A stretch of 64,000 nt of DNA from NCBI RefSeq assembly GCF_003130705.1, contig NZ_CP021354.1:3658001-3722000 (forward strand), written 5' to 3'. This document shows, one piece after another, positions 62,980-64,000 of this stretch. Position 1 is the first letter of the stretch. Each line of letters opens with the position of its first letter. The notes under the pieces are model-generated. The model searched no databases. It was given only the letters and a program-made list of their open reading frames with translations, and was not told where the DNA came from. The stretch is from Rhodococcus oxybenzonivorans (lineage in GTDB: Bacteria; Actinomycetota; Actinomycetes; Mycobacteriales; Mycobacteriaceae). The translations under genes were made by a program, and so were the position numbers.

Positions 62980-64000
62980 TCAGCCCAAGACCCGGGCCGC
63001 GACGTTCCGCGCCTCCATGGGATCGCTGGTGGCCAGGACCTCCTCGGCGGCGCGACGGCACTGTTCCTGGGACACCGTGCCGATCTTGGCGCCAACGCCG
63101 GACACCGCAGCACCTGCGCAGGACAGCGACGTCACCCCGAGCCCCACCAGCACGCATGCGAGAAGAGGATCGGCTGCTGCCTCGCCGCAGACTCCCACGG
63201 GCTTCCCGGCCGCGAGTCCCGCCGCAGCGGTGCGCGCGACGAGGTCGAGGACCGCAGGCTGCCACGGATCGGTGAGCGCCGCGAGTTCGGAGGACATGCG
63301 GTCGGCAGCCATCGTGTACTGCGCAAGGTCATTCGTACCGATGGACAGGAAGTCGACGTGCCGGAGCAGGCGGTCCGCGAGCAGCGCAGCGGCTGGTACC
63401 TCGATCATCACGCCGGGGGTCAGACCCCGCGCCCGGACCTCGGCAGCGAAGTTCTCGGCCTCCGCGGTGGTGGCGATCATCGGCGCCATCACCCACGGCT
63501 GTGACTGAGTCTGTTTCGCCGCAGCCGCGATGGCGTCGAGTTGCCTACCGAGAATGCCCGGGTTCTGAACTGCGATGCGGATTCCCCGGACGCCGAGCGC
63601 CGGGTTGGCCTCGTCTGCCGTAGTGGCGAAGCGCAGCGGCTTGTCCGAACCGGCATCCAAGGTGCGGATCACTACCTTCCGACCGGAAAACGCCTCGAGC
63701 ACCTCCGCGTAGATGTCCGCCTGCTCGTCGACACCGGGTTCTGAATCACGGTCGAGGAAGCACAGTTCGGTGCGGAAGAGGCCGACGCCTTCGGCGGCGG
63801 TCTCCCGTGCGGATCTGGCGCCCGCGCCATCCTGCACGTTGGCGAGGATCGATACGGGTCGGCCGTCGCTGGTCTGCCCCGGACCCGACCACGTCGAAAT
63901 CCTCGCCCGCTCCGCTCGGCCGTGCTCGACCGCGGCCCGCGCTTCGGCCGGATCCGGCTCCACCACCACTTCGCCTACCGCACCGTCGAGCAGCACGGGA
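62980..64000 (-). CDS. ptsI: Phosphoenolpyruvate-protein phosphotransferase, enzyme I (partial)
   Basis: The 3' part (about 340 codons) of PTS enzyme I, the first phosphate acceptor from PEP in the sugar phosphotransferase system; the N-terminal HPr-interacting domain with the active His lies beyond position 64000. Visible C-terminal PEP-binding domain motifs: EGVGLFRTELCFLDRDSEPG, VVIRTLDAGSDKPLRF, NPALGVRGIRIAVQNPGILG, GVMIEVPAAALLADRLL, DFLSIGTNDLAQYTMAADR and the catalytic Cys in GKPVGVCGEAAADP. The frame runs open through the window edge. HPr and enzyme II genes probably lie further on. Confidence 0.93.
   Translation of the reverse strand, partial: PVLLDGAVGEVVVEPDPAEARAAVEHGRAERARISTWSGPGQTSDGRPVSILANVQDGAGARSARETAAEGVGLFRTELCFLDRDSEPGVDEQADIYAEVLEAFSGRKVVIRTLDAGSDKPLRFATTADEANPALGVRGIRIAVQNPGILGRQLDAIAAAAKQTQSQPWVMAPMIATTAEAENFAAEVRARGLTPGVMIEVPAAALLADRLLRHVDFLSIGTNDLAQYTMAADRMSSELAALTDPWQPAVLDLVARTAAAGLAAGKPVGVCGEAAADPLLACVLVGLGVTSLSCAGAAVSGVGAKIGTVSQEQCRRAAEEVLATSDPMEARNVAARVLG

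Overview
The window is high-GC actinobacterial chromosome. Gene order follows the Mycobacterium tuberculosis block from dxs (Rv2682c) to fadE20 (Rv2724c) closely: an RNA methyltransferase, an APC permease, ceoB/ceoC, dut, cei, suhB, ppgK, sigA, sigB, ideR, PAC2 protein, nrdR, chiZ and lexA. Several features are non-mycobacterial: galE directly behind ideR (the corynebacterial dtxR-galE arrangement), hrpA, an oxyR/ahpCD cassette with intact OxyR, and a GlsA-STAS-cNMP fusion. Together these suggest Rhodococcus or a close Nocardiaceae relative. The genus is inferred from synteny and protein similarity recalled from memory; no database search was run. I saw no tRNA, rRNA, CRISPR array, IS element, phage gene or plasmid gene.

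Layout. 1-7.7 kb: 3' end of an unknown gene, a sugar transporter with a textbook terminator, dxs, a three-domain glutaminase, and an ABC drug exporter with a MarR regulator. 8.2-13 kb: RNA methyltransferase, APC permease, ceoB/ceoC. 13-21.9 kb: conserved mycobacterial-type genes including dut, cei, suhB, ppgK and sigA. 22-24.6 kb: two-gene K+/H+ antiporter, DUF952, a tiny zinc protein. 24.7-31.2 kb: helicase, YihY, DUF3039, DUF3099, methyltransferase, sigB. 31.2-35.2 kb: coupled lysine acetyltransferase/deacetylase pair. 35.4-45.6 kb: ideR-galE, DUF4192, lipoprotein, PAC2 protein, hydrolase, Ski2-like helicase, DUF5997, and a LysR effector-domain protein without HTH. 45.6-47.9 kb: oxyR with divergent ahpC-ahpD. 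48-53.9 kb: metabolic genes (PhzF-like, YiiX-like amidase, class III aminotransferase, MHS transporter, VOC protein, hydrolase). 54-60.3 kb: hrpA, nrdR, chiZ/lexA. 60.3-64 kb: acyl-CoA dehydrogenase, NCS2 permease, and PTS enzyme I running off the end.

Themes. The block is rich in global regulation and stress response: both principal-type sigma factors, iron (IdeR), peroxide (OxyR), SOS (LexA), ribonucleotide reductase (NrdR), K+ homeostasis, and acetyl-lysine control. Several promoters can be read directly. There is an ECF-type promoter in front of sigB and a similar one in front of the DUF7455 gene. Four LexA-box-like 16-mers lie between chiZ and lexA, two of them abutting. Seven genes show exactly TANNNT, then 6 nt, then the start codon, which predicts leaderless mRNAs.

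Most of the window is conserved core genome. I do not see a clearly new multi-gene defence or mobile system. The best leads for novelty are the glutaminase-STAS-cNMP fusion with a degenerate nucleotide pocket, the Pat-type acetyltransferase whose synthetase half lacks its phospho-histidine, the HTH-less LysR protein with a basic tail beside DUF5997, and the DUF7455 gene with a stress-type promoter.
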